Below, piece by piece: positions 42,397-52,246 of a stretch of DNA of 64,000 nt (positions are counted from its first letter, which is position 1; every line of letters starts with the position of its first letter). A program made the translations under genes and the position numbers. The stretch comes from Asparagopsis taxiformis (lineage: Eukaryota > Rhodophyta > Florideophyceae > Bonnemaisoniales > Bonnemaisoniaceae): the NCBI GenBank assembly GCA_030407315.1, contig JALQPE010000787.1:1-64000 (forward strand). Reading direction: 5' to 3'. The notes beneath the pieces were generated by a model. It saw only the letters and a list, made by a program, of their open reading frames with translations. It was not told the origin of the DNA and did not search any database.

Positions 42397-43378
42397 TTTG
42401 CAGTGGGTGGCGGTGAAGGGATAGCGATGAAGATGGGAGAAAAGATTGTTGTGGCGGTGCCGCAAGGTGGTGGTTTCTCTATTAATGGTGTTGAGATTAC
42501 GTTTTCCCTGTTACAGAGAATAAGGCGGTGCTTGCTGTACGTTGAAATTGAATTATTTGTATGATTCGCATGTGTTTATATGGTTGGATGCTGCATAGTC
42601 ACTGTCCAACGTGTTAAGTGCTGCTGTCTTATGGCGATGTCATGCGCACTCATCAGGACCAGTCGTCTGGTCCGGCAACACCTCAGACCGATAGGCCCCA
42701 ACCGTATTATAATCTGGATCTTGGTAATCCCGATTTTACGTGTACACATCTCATCACGATCAATGGTGATGCTACCCGAGTCGGAGGCAGCCTGTCCTAG
42801 GTTTTGGAATAAGTGTAACGTTGTTGGTGACCAAGACAAATCTCGTTGGTATAGCTCATTGCGCTGTCGACCAGTCAGGATGATTTCAATGCAAATGGAT
42901 TCAATGCACCGGAGACGAGGCAACAAAGTCAATTCAATGGGTTTCAAGATATTGCGTGAACTACGGCTGATAGCATTGACGAAATGCTCTGTAAATTGAT
43001 CAGTGAATCATGTATCATACACGGCACGAGGACCGACAGCGCAAGTGGCATGGGTAGCATTACAGTACCTTTACCCCGCATGGTACGTTTACGCCCATTG
43101 TGTTCTTGCGCATGAACTGTTGATCCGCATCGTGAGCACTCATCGCATCGCCGTTATTGGTCATCCTGGACCAAACCGTCTCAAACATTCCTGCCTCTCA
43201 TCGAGAGAATGATTCTCACCAGCAACAAGGTACCTCAACTACTTTTCTCACTGTTGCCGACGAGGACGACAATTCAACAAACTGCTACACAAAACATGTT
43301 CTGTTTTTATCAACCTATATTCATACTCTAATCACGCCCCTTGTCTCACCCACTCGCTTTCTATCTGTCGTACCTACA
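42397..43378. promoter_or_regulatory. Divergent promoter region of proteases 2 and 3
   Basis: The start codons of two related proteases face away from each other across 982 bp, so they may be co-regulated. The 200 bp before protease 3 are C/T/A-rich. No defined motif recognised. Confidence 0.4.
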
Positions 43379-45411
43379 ATGTCTTCTTTCCGTTACCTCC
43401 TGCAATTGCTTTGCCTATCCCACCTCCATGCAGCCCTAGCTTCCGTGTTTCAATTCCCCTCTCTCCCGGTATCTCCCACGAGAGTAGGTCCGGGCTCTTT
43501 CGCCGTTTCTCTCCACATCCGTCACCCACTCATTTCCTCCGCCCAACCCTTTGACCTTCTCGTTGTTCCTAGCGCAGAAGTACAACGAATACGTCAGCAA
43601 CGACAACCCGACCCTCAATCCATCCGTTTTCTTCATCCCTATTCCCTTCTCTCATGTACCCGTCATACAGCTCGTCATCGGGACGCGCACTATTTCCACT
43701 ATTATCATCCGGCCATTAAGGACCATGGCCACTACGCTGTTGTGTTGCGCGCCAACAACTCAACGCTCATATCAACCCGTGACGTCACATTCCATTTCGA
43801 GGACGCCACGCAAAGAAGTACCCAATGTCCAATTGTGCTGCGCGAAGATCCACCTATCACACAGCGTCAATTCAGCAATTCGTCGTCAGCGCCGAGAATT
43901 GTGGGTGGAGATTTTGCAAATCCTAGATTGCAAAGCAGCCTCGCCGTAATTCAGTCGCCCACCGGCTCCCATTGTTCCGGCTCTTTAATTTCGAAAACAT
44001 GGGTCCTCACCGCCGCCCATTGTAGAATATCCAACCGTTGGGAGGTGGTCGTTGGGGCCCTGCAAGCCTTTGACATCCCAACAGACAGGATTAGAATCAA
44101 AAACGTGTTCAATCACGAGCAGTGGTCGCCGGATGCAAGAGGGAATCAATTTGATATTGCACTTATTGAGCTGTCCAGGGAGGCCGTGTCCGATGAGTTT
44201 ATGAAGATTAACGATAATTCGTCTGTGCCAGAACAGGGCTCTTTTTCGCGTACTGCTGGCTATGGAGTTATCGCATATGAAAGCTCAGAACCGAGTGAAA
44301 CGATATTCCGAGTTCGACAGGTGGACATACCAATATCACCCAATTTCAAATGTAGCGACAGGTACAATGATGGTGGTGGCCCTCCTGCCTTCGATGAAAA
44401 CATGCAAGTATGCGCTGGTTACCTTGAGAATGGTGGCTGTGATTCATGGTAAGCACATTGTATTCACTCTCGATATTACGTATGGATATTATCAAAGAGA
44501 ACAACTGACATGTGTTTCCATCCCTGTTTAATTTAATGTGTGATAGTCAAGGAGATAGTGGCGGTCCACTTCTTCAGTACGACTTTGATGGGAACGCGGT
44601 TCAGATCGGCATTGTATCGTTCGGATTCCAATGCGGACTTCCAGAGTTTCCAGGTGTATACGTTCGTACCGAAGTGTTCCGAAGTTGGATGACAAATCTT
44701 GGCGCAGATTTTACCACACAATCTAGAACGCGCGCTGTATTTGCAGAAGGAAGTGACCTATCAGAACCGACTAATACTGCGTTGATAGCCGGAATTGCAG
44801 CAGGCGGTGTCGTTGGCGTCATCGTGGTGATATCGTTGTTTGTACTCGTGATACGGAAAGTGAGATCGCGTAACAGTACAAATGATGAAGACCATGGTGC
44901 CGAGACTGAACCACCTTCACATTCCAGTCTTGGGCCAAGGCCCAGCCATTCAGAATATGCCGCGACACCGCCGCCGTCCACCATGTCTTTGCATCCTGCG
45001 GGGAGCGCCACGGGATCACCTTACTACTCACCGCCGCCCAGCGGTTATGTTTCACCTCACACAGCACCTATGACGCAGGCGGGCGGCACGCAGGGGTACG
45101 CGGTGAATATGCCGGTGACCGGCACGGTGGCGTACGCAGCGGACCCGTCTGTCTACGATGCGTCTGCGTACGGACAAATGCCTCCTCAGGGAACGCCAGT
45201 GTACGCAGTGGACATGGCTGGAAACGCCGCCGGGTACACTGCACAAGCAGCTATTTACGCACCGTCTGGAAGCGGATACGGTGGACAAACGCCGTATGCA
45301 GTGCAGAATAGCGCATACAGTGGACAAGGCGCGCCAACGGAATACGCACAGGCGGGAACGCAAGCGGACGCAGGATTGGCGGGTTGGAAGGCTCGAAATT
45401 CAAACGAGTAA
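43379..45411 (+). CDS. Membrane-anchored trypsin-like serine protease 3, one intron
   Basis: Exons 43379-44448 and 44547-45411, giving 644 aa. The intron (GTAAGC...TGATAG) splits codon 357 and its removal restores GGCDSCQGDSGGP. Signal peptide 1-21; N-terminal domain about 35-148 (FDLLVV, HGHYAVVLRANNS); CPIVL at 150-154; activation site R173-IVGG; triad His214, Asp259, Ser361. Asp355, six before Ser, predicts trypsin-like specificity. A transmembrane helix lies at about 435-459. The 185-residue tail is Tyr/Pro/Gly/Ala-rich with repeated YAV, YAA and SAYGQ-type motifs, the longest tail in the cluster. Without splicing, translation would stop just before the catalytic Ser and the membrane anchor would be lost. 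Confidence 0.9.
44449..44546 (+). other. Intron in protease 3
   Basis: 98 nt, GTAAGC at the 5' end, CTGAC about 35 nt before the 3' end as a possible branch site, and ATAG at the 3' end. The TAA of the 5' splice site is in frame, so retention terminates translation at once. The sequence on both sides aligns to the conserved GGCDxCQGDSGGP block, which makes the boundaries secure. Confidence 0.9.
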
Positions 45412-46375
45412 GTTGTACAACAGTTGTGGTATAGATGCAGATATTATGTTGCAAATAGCGGCGGGCATTTCGCGCTAGTATGAACGGCGAGTGCAGTACT
45501 TGCCGCGGCGTAGGAATGTTTTTTACTTGTCACATAGACGTATTTCCAAACAGCTACTGCTGAGTCTACAATAGCTGTGGGGATTGTGATAAAAATTTCT
45601 TTGGGGTATCCAAATGTCACAACGCATTTAAATTTAGAGCCCGTTGGTGGGAGGGTAAAACATGTCGCACAATGAGTTATCTAAACAGTTTACAGTGCGG
45701 ACTAGTGGTGGGTCGTGAAAGAGGATTTATTTCAATCGTATTTGTTTGGTGGAATGATAGCACATCGGTAAGCTTTGTGCAACAATAGAAAAAGTGCCGA
45801 GATTGACATTGCTTGGTGCGTTTGCATCGGTCCTCTTCCCCATCAAAGTCTCGCGGCAAATCGAGAAATTGTGGATGCAAAGGCTGCTTGATGCTCGAGA
45901 CGAGAATGCCACACGCTGACAAAAACCCGCGTCATTTGTCATATGGAGCGTTGTACCGTTTCAGTTTAGCGGGCCTGAGTGACCTGTCTCGCAGAGCAGC
46001 GGGACAGAACTGGGATGAATTGAAACAAGTTGCGTTGGCCAACGTATTCTATCTATACAGTACGGGCTCATTATGACAAAAAAATTATCAGGATGATACC
46101 ACGCGGGCCAACTGATGGACAGACAATTTATTCTGATGTGTCATCGCCACTTGTAAAAAATACTCCATTTCAACATCCCATCCTCTGGCCCATAAATTTC
46201 AATCCTCTATGGCATTTCACGTTTTCCGTGGATGAGTTGGCTCTTCTCCTTTCCCTCCATCAACTTGCCGCCCTCGCTCCGCTCCCAACCCTCATCCTCC
46301 ACTCCCGCTTTCCAAGTCCGATAAACGCTAACATCAACCCAATCATGATCCCTGAGCATCCTTTCTCCAACGACC
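45412..46375. other. Intergenic region between proteases 3 and 4
   Basis: About 960 bp. The last 200 bp are C/T-rich and strongly G-poor and probably hold the promoter and leader of protease 4. No gene or RNA recognised. Confidence 0.45.
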
Positions 46376-47488
46376 ATGCGACACCAAACCCATCCCTCCA
46401 TGCCGTCTCTCCGTCTTTTCATTCCCATCCTCCTCCTCCTTTCCGCCCCCGTCCATTCTCAATGTCCGATCGTTCTGCCTGCTACTCGCATCGTTGGCGG
46501 CCACGTTCCATCCGATCCACAGGCTCTCGCTCTCGTTTCCCCTTCAGGAGCCCGCTGCTCCGCCTCACTCATCTCGCCCACATGGGCACTAACTGCAGCT
46601 CATTGCCACGTGACTACTAACTGGACCCTGACTCAACCCTTCACCAACACTCTGATCGCGCAAGTGATCACACACCAGCTCTACACTTCGCATGGTCCGT
46701 CGGCATACTGGCACGACATATCTCTTTTGCGACTGTCCAGACCACTCGACGCACCAGTCGTCCTCCTCGACGCGCGACAAACCCCACTTCAGACCGGCAC
46801 ATTCGTACGTGCAATAGGCTATGGCCGAACATCACCGCGTGCGCTCAGACAAATTGACCTCCCTGTCTCAGATATTGCGTCCTGTAACGCCGCATACAGC
46901 CACACTGCTGTTTCCATCAACGAGTCCACACAGCTCTGCGCCGGCTATCAATGCGTCGATTGCACGCCCTGTCTGACCTGCAAAGGCGACTCCGGCGGTC
47001 CACTCGTGCAGTTTGACATCAATGGAAACCCCGTCCAGGTCGGAATAATCTCACTTGGATTCGGTTGTGTGGACTCATCAGCCCCGGGCGTATACCTGCG
47101 TGTTTCCAACTTTATTGACTGGATGCGTGACCAAGGTGCCACACTCGTGTCGACATTGGGCGCCGTCGACGTCTTTGCGCCGCCGCCACCGATAGTGGTT
47201 ACCGCTGCGCCAAATCAGCCTGCTGCTAATATTGCGAGCGGAACACCCGGGCCGGAAATCACAAATTCCGATCAGGATCCTCTTGTCGAGAGTGAGAGTG
47301 GGCAACCTTCCAATGTGCGCCCTTTCGATGCCGAAATTGAAGGCAAGTCTACGGGAGGGTTGAACCCCACGGTCATTCTGGCACCGATCGGCCTGGTGTT
47401 GGTGTTGCTTATTCTGGGCGTTGCGATTTGGATGCTTGATGGACGTATACGAAGCTCCGTACATGCCAGTGGGAGGTTAGTGGTATAG
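46376..47488 (+). CDS. Membrane-anchored serine protease 4 (short form)
   Basis: 370 aa from the ATG at 46376; Met9 is an alternative start, as the hydrophobic signal core is at 11-26. There is no N-terminal domain: the mature chain starts with QCPIVLPAT and then the activation site R38-IVGG. Triad His76 (TAAHC), Asp114 (HDISLL), Ser206 (GDSGGP). The residue six before Ser is Leu, so the S1 pocket is neither trypsin-like nor the usual Gly/Ser type. Extra Cys residues cluster just before it (CVDCTPCLTC). A Pro/Asn-rich stalk (about 265-325) leads to a transmembrane helix (about 332-353) and a very short tail. It is the smallest member of the cluster. Confidence 0.88.
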   Translation: MRHQTHPSMPSLRLFIPILLLLSAPVHSQCPIVLPATRIVGGHVPSDPQALALVSPSGARCSASLISPTWALTAAHCHVTTNWTLTQPFTNTLIAQVITHQLYTSHGPSAYWHDISLLRLSRPLDAPVVLLDARQTPLQTGTFVRAIGYGRTSPRALRQIDLPVSDIASCNAAYSHTAVSINESTQLCAGYQCVDCTPCLTCKGDSGGPLVQFDINGNPVQVGIISLGFGCVDSSAPGVYLRVSNFIDWMRDQGATLVSTLGAVDVFAPPPPIVVTAAPNQPAANIASGTPGPEITNSDQDPLVESESGQPSNVRPFDAEIEGKSTGGLNPTVILAPIGLVLVLLILGVAIWMLDGRIRSSVHASGRLVV

Positions 47489-48974
47489 ATGCAACCTGGT
47501 CGGATGTTGTCATGACACATGCATGGGAATGACACGTGAGGGCGGATTGTTTATTTCTGCTGAGAGTGTTTCACACAGCAGGGATTGCGTCAATGGCAGA
47601 GGGTGAAGATGTATGGCATGTCTTCACTCTCGAGACTGAAGAGTGTTTTATTTCATTTGTGGATAGATACGTGTACCATTGTGGGTTGAGATAGTGTAGT
47701 TTGAGGTAGCTATTGTAAAGTACTGTATGTAGAGAATGTGTAGGAAAGGCTCGATGAAATTGGTATTGCTGAAACTCCCGCCTCGGTTGTTTTTTAGTCA
47801 TAACTGTTGAGCTATGATGCAACAGAATGTACAGCATAGCTCTGAGTTGACGCTTTTTTCACACACGAGTTGCCTGTATGAAGCTCGAGGGTGGTGAACA
47901 AGTGTGGCCACAAAAGAGCATGTTTGTTGAAAGACTGGAGCAGGCAGCGACAGCACTGCAGTGACAATATGTGCGGACCACTACTCAGGAGGCCTTGAAT
48001 GTCTGTATGTCTAGGTTCTGGATGCAATAGTTATACAGTTTGCAAAAAATGCTTGGTGGATATGAGCGGTTACATCGTCTTTACAAGATGTGAATACTAC
48101 AGCATTGTAGTGCAGGTAGGATTCCAACGTGGATGATAGAGGGTGTTCTCTGCAGCGAACGGGTAGGTCGAACACAACGCGAGACTGTTGGAGTGTATAC
48201 GATTTGGCTGAGCTCGAATGGATGAGACGTGAATACATCCCGTGCAGTGTCAGGTACAGGGAGCTGAAGGGGGCAGCTTTACACAGAAATGACACACTGT
48301 AAAGTTTGGGGAGGAGCCGTCGAGGTTGGGCCAGATTGTACCATGGCCGCAATTAATTTTCTACCAGAAACCGAGATTTCAGAGCCCCTGTCTCTCGCGA
48401 GATGTGTACGGCCCGATGCCGGGGCGCGCAACAAAAAGCGAGAAATACTTCGGTAATCAAAGTCCAGTGCCGCCATGTCGCAGTATATTGGCAATGGGTG
48501 GTCCTGACGTTTTACAACAGCGGTTTGTTGTGGACGCGAGACTGTAATCTACCCCCAATTTATCCGCAATTCTCCTTTTGCCGTATATAACTTTCTAGGT
48601 TTCAATTATATCCGCCTTGTCGTAGACTGCCGCTTCATAGGTGCTCAGTTTCTGAAACGATCCCCTTACATGCTATCGATGCAACATTGTATAAAATGCT
48701 TCCATCTCCTCCACCTGTTCCTCCCGCCGCTGCCCTCACAATTCGCCAACATGACGCTTTTTTTTAATCCTCATCGCGAGAACACGGAGCAAACCAACGT
48801 GGCCGTCAACCATTCCTGCACACTCGTCTCTGTATGACCCATTTCGTGCGAGTTGTTCCTCACTCCCATAAACAATTCGCACTTAGTTATTGTTTCAGAC
48901 AACTTCTATGACTTTCAATACAGCACTTTGTCGCCGCTACACCTTCCCATCTAACCAGCTCCCTTTGAATCGCC
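47489..48974. other. Intergenic region between proteases 4 and 5
   Basis: About 1.5 kb. Short minus-strand frames have no domain features. The final 300 bp are pyrimidine-rich and probably contain the promoter of the next gene. Confidence 0.45.
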
Positions 48975-50405
48975 ATGCTCGCCACAGCTCTCATCTTCTT
49001 CCTTCTATCCCTTGGCACAGCGTTACCTGTTTCGCGATTATTGCCCCATCCCCATCACGACTTGCTCTCTCCCTCATCGCGCCATCTCTGTCCTGTCGTT
49101 CTGCAGGGCGACCTCGGTCGCACCCTCCAATCCCAATCTCTTCTTCAGCCAAATCTCCCCCTCCATCACTCCCTTCGCCAAGAAGATGAAGCGACCGATG
49201 AAAGCGACGAAGACGACGATGAAGAGACCCCAGGCGTGAGAGCCATTGAGTATATGGTTGCGCTGGAATCAGCCGACGCAGAAACAAAGTTTTGCAGCGG
49301 TTCTTTGATTTCTCCCAAGTGGCTCCTCACAATCGCGTCATGCGCCATTGACAGAACATGGCGTGCGCGAATTGGTGGAACCTTATCTGACGATGGAATC
49401 GAATATCGCATCAGAAAAGTAATTAATCATGAACAATACGACGTGAATGACCGGCAGTCTCCTTACGACATTGCTCTCGTGGAATTAGATGGTCAAGCTC
49501 CACCCAATTCGTCCTTTGTTCACATATACGATAACGCGACACTGCCGAACGCAGGCTCATTTGCTCGTGAAATTTCCTACAGTGACTTTAACGAAAACAC
49601 GGATAGGGTGGGACTTCTTCAGCTCGATTTCCCCATCTATCTTCCGGAGCTTTGTCGAAGGCTGTATGAAGTAGCTAGGGTGGACGCAAATATTACGCAG
49701 GAGAAAGGCTTTGTGTGCGCTGGCTATGAGAATATTAATCGATGCAGAGTTTGCACCGATCGTGAGAGCCAGGGTGGGCCGCTCGTCCAGTTTGATGAAA
49801 GTGGAGATATACCAATTCAAATTGCCATAACAACGTTTTTCTCTTTAGAGCTCTGCTTTGGAAATCTTCCTGGCGTTTTTCTTCAAGTAGCTCCACTTGT
49901 TGAGTGGATTGAGTCAAAAAATGTTCCCATCACGAAAACATCATCCTCCAAATTGGTATATGCAGATGGAAGCAATGAAGTATCCGCCCTAATTAATCCT
50001 GGCGCGGGGGTTTTAGAAATTCCAAATACTAGCAAAGGTGACCCAGGGGCGGAAAAGCCGTGGGTCAAGTACTTTTTCATTACTATTGGAGTTGCTATTC
50101 CGGTTATTGCAGCGGCAGCTTATGGTGTGCGGTGGCAACGGCGGAAAGTGGAAGGGATGGCGTATATGTTTGCTGAACCTCAGCCAGATTCGCATGTGAG
50201 AAGTGGATCCCTAATGTCTGATATTTATGAAGTACATTCAAAGACTAAGATTCGCGACTCGTTCTCTGAAGAGGTTGAGCCGGTGGACAGCGGTGATGAC
50301 GACGAACAAGACTTTTCTACTGGGGCATTCAGCGCTCCGGAGAAGCCGAGTGATGCAGAACAAAAAAATGATGATGAGAAGAAAAACACAGAGGAGAAGT
50401 CTTGA
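48975..50405 (+). CDS. Membrane-anchored S1A pseudoprotease (protease homologue 5)
   Basis: 476 aa from the ATG at 48975. Signal peptide 1-16, CPVVL at 39-43, then a very acidic stretch (about 70-85). Where the others have RIVGG this protein has VRAIEY. The S1A fold is clear (FCSGSLISPKWLLT, NHEQYDV, YDIALVEL with Asp165, FVCAGYEN, GGPLVQF). The catalytic His motif TAAHC is TIASC, so His is replaced by Ser122. The GDSGGP loop reads RESQGGP, with an altered or extended oxyanion loop. Proteolysis is therefore very unlikely. A transmembrane helix at about 365-386 and a highly charged acidic/Lys tail follow. The open frame, intact anchor and conserved fold argue for a kept binding or decoy role, not a pseudogene. 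Confidence 0.88.
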   Translation: MLATALIFFLLSLGTALPVSRLLPHPHHDLLSPSSRHLCPVVLQGDLGRTLQSQSLLQPNLPLHHSLRQEDEATDESDEDDDEETPGVRAIEYMVALESADAETKFCSGSLISPKWLLTIASCAIDRTWRARIGGTLSDDGIEYRIRKVINHEQYDVNDRQSPYDIALVELDGQAPPNSSFVHIYDNATLPNAGSFAREISYSDFNENTDRVGLLQLDFPIYLPELCRRLYEVARVDANITQEKGFVCAGYENINRCRVCTDRESQGGPLVQFDESGDIPIQIAITTFFSLELCFGNLPGVFLQVAPLVEWIESKNVPITKTSSSKLVYADGSNEVSALINPGAGVLEIPNTSKGDPGAEKPWVKYFFITIGVAIPVIAAAAYGVRWQRRKVEGMAYMFAEPQPDSHVRSGSLMSDIYEVHSKTKIRDSFSEEVEPVDSGDDDEQDFSTGAFSAPEKPSDAEQKNDDEKKNTEEKS

Positions 50406-52246
50406 TGATTGAATGAGTAGCAGTGTTGAGTGTGAATTATCTATAATACTGTGGACATTAGAACTGATCAAGGAGATAGTTTTCAAATTGGATAGGAAAA
50501 ATGGCGAGGATGACGGACCACGGGAGTTGGTTGGACTGACTTTGTGTACGGCTAGCCAGCCGCATAAATTGTTTTGGAATACAGACTATATCCCCATGTT
50601 GAAGTCGAAATCCGTTGATCTGCTTGTTTGGTTTGTAGAGTAAAATCGAGTAGTGCAAAGGACGCCTTTGGTACGTTTTTGTTTTCTTTCTTCTCCCCAA
50701 AACCCGGCTTTTTACGAGCTAATGGGTACCAGTTTAAGGACGTTGATTTCAAAACTCTTGAAATCAATGTAGATTACGGTTGTTAGAGAACGTTCCACTT
50801 CTCGGACTTGAGACTATCAAGTCTGTAGTCTCAAGTTTGAAAATGTATATTGAGCTTGCAGATTTTTCAAAAACCTCCTGCCCTAGAGGGTACGTGGCTT
50901 CACGTGTACTGTTCCATACGCGCGATTGGAGAAGTTTCTGCTTGACATCTCATTTCGATGAACAAATAGGATCACAGCCGAAGGGCGGTTAAGGGTTTGG
51001 AAAACATAAAGCGCTTCAGTGGGTTACGTTTTGAAGGAGCTTTTGATTCGTATCAGTCATGTAATGTATTGTGGTCTGTCACACGTAATTCAAGGCGCTG
51101 TTGGACTCCACAATTGAGGGGTTTGAGGTTTTAATTGGCACATTGCGTGATGCGCGTTGAGTGAGGCTAGAATAATAATATCGAATGAACGCAAGCTGGG
51201 GTCGATGGAAATCGAGCGAACTTCTCTCGTAAGCATTGAAGTTTATATTAAAGAACATGTTATCATGCATGGGTCGGGAAAAGACTCGATGTTGATTTCC
51301 GTTGGCAATGGTGATATTAGAGATGAACACACATACAGAAGGGGACTTTATTAATCTGTGAGCAAGTTTAATAAAGGGCGCTTCTGTCAGCATGTCCACT
51401 GTCTTTCAATTGCTTTGATTGTCGATGTTGAATGAAGAAATCAGGGGCATCGACAAAGTGATTTGTGTTCCCTTCTATATTTACACTGCGGTGATTTCAG
51501 AGGAAACGATGACATATCTATGCATGGCGATCACAAGCGCCATTTACGTTGAAGAATGTGATTGATGACGACAGAATGACGAATCATTATTGTTCCACCC
51601 ATGGAGTGTGGTGTGAACAAATGCATCATAATCGAGACTTGTGGACTGAAATGAGCGTCACGAAAGGGTGGTGAGCTGCAGGAGGACAAGTAAACAAAGT
51701 GCAAGTTGATACGCGAGAGATTATTCTGTCTACACGTTCGAGTGAGCTCAAGTATTGGTAGAACATATACGGTTGACAAGCGATGCTCCTCGAAGTGGTG
51801 GCGCGAGACTTGGTAGCATCTCAACGCTCGCAACGTCATACGCCCATGGCAGTGTAATTTGAAAATATTTCCGATTTTGACGCAAAAAAGACATGATTGG
51901 TCAGTTTTGGAAGTCGTAATGCAGCCGCTTTCGAGCAATTGATTCCTAAATTCGGCCTTTGTTTATCAATACAATCGAAGCGAGCGATGGTGGAAGGTGA
52001 CAACAACTCTCTATTTGGATCGTTTGTCAACGGAGCATGTTTCGCAAAATATATTCAAATCCAATAGTTTGCATATTGCCACATGGCTCGCAATTTATGG
52101 TCAAATGCAAAACAGCGCGCCGTTTGATTGGATGCCTTCCAATGGCGTATCAATCATGTCCTTACTACATCTAACAGCACATGATCCGCCGGCCACGCAC
52201 CCGCTGCCCGCCGCTTCCGTGCACTCCAATTGCTCCTTCTCGCACC
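50406..52246. other. Intergenic region, no gene seen
   Basis: About 1.8 kb of AT-rich DNA. Short hairpins occur, such as GATTTCAAAACTCTTGAAATC near 50746-50766 and TTGAGACTATCAAGTCTGTAGTCTCAA near 50806-50832, written here only as positions of small palindromes. No open frame has domain-like features. Confidence 0.45.
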
